Assembly (NCBI GenBank): GCA_937914785.1
Contig: CALGIV010000019.1
Location: 1 to 15,741 of the forward strand
DNA from: an uncultured Eubacteriaceae bacterium
GTDB lineage: Bacteria > Bacillota > Clostridia > Eubacteriales > UBA1433
DNA: 15,741 nt
Direction: 5' to 3'
Of this stretch, positions 14,883-15,741 are shown in pieces. The notes beneath the pieces were generated by a model. The model was given only the letters and a program-made list of their open reading frames with translations. It had not been told where the DNA came from and ran no database searches. Positions within the stretch are counted from its first letter, which is position 1; every line of letters begins with the position of its first letter. Both the position numbers and the translations under genes were made by a program.

Positions 14883-14985
14883 AAAAAGCAGGGGTATGTT
14901 GAATGCTTAAGCGGAATCAGTGCGTCGCTTCGCACGCCGCAGCCTTTAAGCTTTCAATATGTATTGAAAGACACCCCTGCTTTTT
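14883..14985. repeat. Palindromic structured element with 13-bp closing stem
   Basis: AAAAAGCAGGGGT (14883-14895) and ACCCCTGCTTTTT (14973-14985) are perfect inverted repeats. Inside, TTGAA.GCTTAA (14899-14910) pairs with TTAAGC.TTCAA (14946-14957). The tip holds GTGCG-TCGCTT-CGCAC (14920-14935). A side hairpin TTTCAAT-ATGT-ATTGAAA (14952-14969) competes with part of the stem. T-runs follow on both strands, the longer (7 T) on minus. It could be an interspersed palindromic (REP- or MITE-like) repeat, a small RNA, or a large terminator for something reading leftward. I found no second full copy in the window. Confidence 0.6.
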
Positions 14986-15237
14986 CATGGCCGGATTCTT
15001 TTCAGGTATTCCTTTGGGGTCCTAATCAAACTCAATTGTTATTGGTTGAATGTCTATTTCTCGAGAATAACTTAATTTTGAATGTAACGCTCTGAGGTCA
15101 TTACAAAGTTATTGTATTGTATGCGACATCAAGTGTTTCAAGTTAGAGAAACAGGATAGATTATAAACTTTTACCGAACTTAATTATTCACTCAAGCGCA
15201 TATTCAATTACAAAGCCCTTGACCTTATCAGCCTTTA

Positions 15238-15409
15238 GAATTCAAGGGGAGACAATGGAGTAAATATTGAAAGCTCACAGGAAGACAGCCGGGAACTTGG
15301 CCGGCTCATACACGGCCAATTTCAGTGAGGCAGCACGGCCCACCAGTGGCCGTGCCTTGCCGAGCGACGTTTGTCTTCCGCTTGACCAGTGAGATCCCCC
15401 TTTGAATTC
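15238..15409. ncRNA. Candidate structured RNA, about 172 bases, family unknown
   Basis: Nested long-range stems occur in an AT-rich gap. GAATTCAAGGGG (15238-15249) pairs with CCCCTTTGAATTC (15397-15409, one bulge). CTCAC (15274-15278) pairs with GTGAG (15389-15393). GGAAGACA (15280-15287) pairs with TGTCTTCC (15372-15379). Inside are a hairpin GCACGGCC/GGCCGTGC (15333-15355), flanked by GGCA/TGCC, and either GCCGG/CCGGC (15288-15305) or TTGGCCG/CGGCCAA (15297-15319), which exclude each other. The GC-rich core stands out from its surroundings. The strand is unclear because the pairing works on both. I do not recognise RNase P, tmRNA, SRP RNA or the riboswitch cores I checked by eye (TPP, FMN, SAM, lysine, cobalamin, T-box). 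Reading frames across it are shadows. Confidence 0.5.
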
Positions 15410-15550
15410 TAACCAGCCGCGGGGTTTTGCTGCGCTTTTCTCCTGTAGGAAAATCGCAAGGAGAATCGACAGTAAAAACATAGAAGTAAAAACAATGATT
15501 TATTTGTCTCTGGCATAGTAAGCTAGCTTTATCTGAAACTAATATCAACA

Positions 15551-15580
15551 TAAAAACAGAGCTGTTATAAACAGCTCTGC
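15551..15580 (-). terminator. Terminator of the gene entering at the right edge
   Basis: CAGAGCTGTT (15557-15566) and AACAGCTCTG (15570-15579) form a perfect 10-bp stem with a 3-base loop. On the minus strand it is followed by TTTTTATG. It lies about 90 bases after the stop at 15669. Confidence 0.88.
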
Positions 15581-15668
15581 CAATTCACCGTTATGATCAT
15601 ATGCCCATTAAATCCATTTTACTCAATATGGGTAATAAACCCAGTTTAACGGATCGTCTGTACTGCCA

Positions 15669-15741
15669 TTAGATAAACGCACCTCCAAGACCCACTTCCA
15701 GTTTCGTCAAAAGCTCTTCCAAAACGAGCTTTACATCGGCC
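15669..15741 (-). CDS. C-terminal end of an unidentified protein, cut by the right edge
   Basis: The minus frame gives ADVKLVLEELLTKLEVGL followed by GGAFI and a TAA stop at 15669-15671. An amphipathic helix with a short hydrophobic tail is plausible coding sequence, and a strong terminator follows. Twenty-three residues are too few to assign a family. The other two frames look less protein-like. Confidence 0.6.
   Translation of the reverse strand, partial: ADVKLVLEELLTKLEVGLGGAFI

Noticed and set aside
14631..15095. A 154-codon plus-strand reading frame
   Set aside because: It runs through the 13-bp-stem palindrome, has no ribosome site, an odd Phe/Leu/Cys-rich composition and no recognisable domain. 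Its ATG lies within the promoter of the opposite gene.
15238..15409. Cobalamin, FMN or T-box riboswitch
   Set aside because: A GCCACTG-like string is present on the minus strand, but the B12 box, the FMN core and the GGGTGGnACCGCG T-box motif are absent.
15275..15551. Two minus-strand frames of 68 and 81 codons
   Set aside because: Both overlay the structured RNA candidate in different frames and share no family features; the base pairing explains the sequence better than coding does.

Overview
The window comes from an endospore-forming member of the Firmicutes, a clostridia-like or related lineage. The main evidence is the sporulation cluster spoIIGA-sigE-sigG. The order tig-clpP-clpX, the bS21-YqeY pair, sigma-A-type promoters, strong Shine-Dalgarno sites and a sortase-type C-terminus agree with this. 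I cannot name the genus. Nearly every gene is on the minus strand; only an HD-domain gene and a flavoprotein gene are on the plus strand.

Layout by region. (1) 1-5290: two secreted, surface-type proteins on the minus strand. One is an adhesin-like protein cut by the left edge. The other is a 1096-residue M14 zinc carboxypeptidase with an APPTG-type wall-sorting end. Each is preceded by a diverged copy of the same ~95-bp module, which contains a sigma-A-type promoter. (2) 5322-6388: yqeY, rpsU and a HIT-family gene. yqeY is interrupted, apparently by a 23-bp AT-rich insertion. (3) 6532-9086: sigG, sigE and spoIIGA. These supply the mother-cell sigma factor SigE, its processing protease, and the late forespore sigma factor SigG. 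(4) 9284-10609: an HD-domain protein and an Isf-like iron-sulfur flavoprotein on the plus strand, meeting clpX at a shared bidirectional terminator. (5) 10666-14589: clpX, clpP, tig and a small membrane-anchored protein of unknown function. These are the ClpXP protease and the trigger-factor chaperone. tig has its own promoter overlapping the stop codon of the gene before it. (6) 14590-15668: about 1.1 kb without a convincing gene. It holds a 13-bp-stem palindromic element (14883-14985) and a larger, GC-rich, multi-stem element (15238-15409) that looks like a structured RNA. The right edge holds the last 23 codons of another minus-strand gene and its terminator.

The points most worth a second look are the shared promoter module of the two surface genes, the disrupted yqeY, and the two structured elements in the right-hand gap. 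I found no CRISPR array, tRNA, rRNA, complete insertion sequence or clear defence system. All identifications come from reading motifs; no database search was run.
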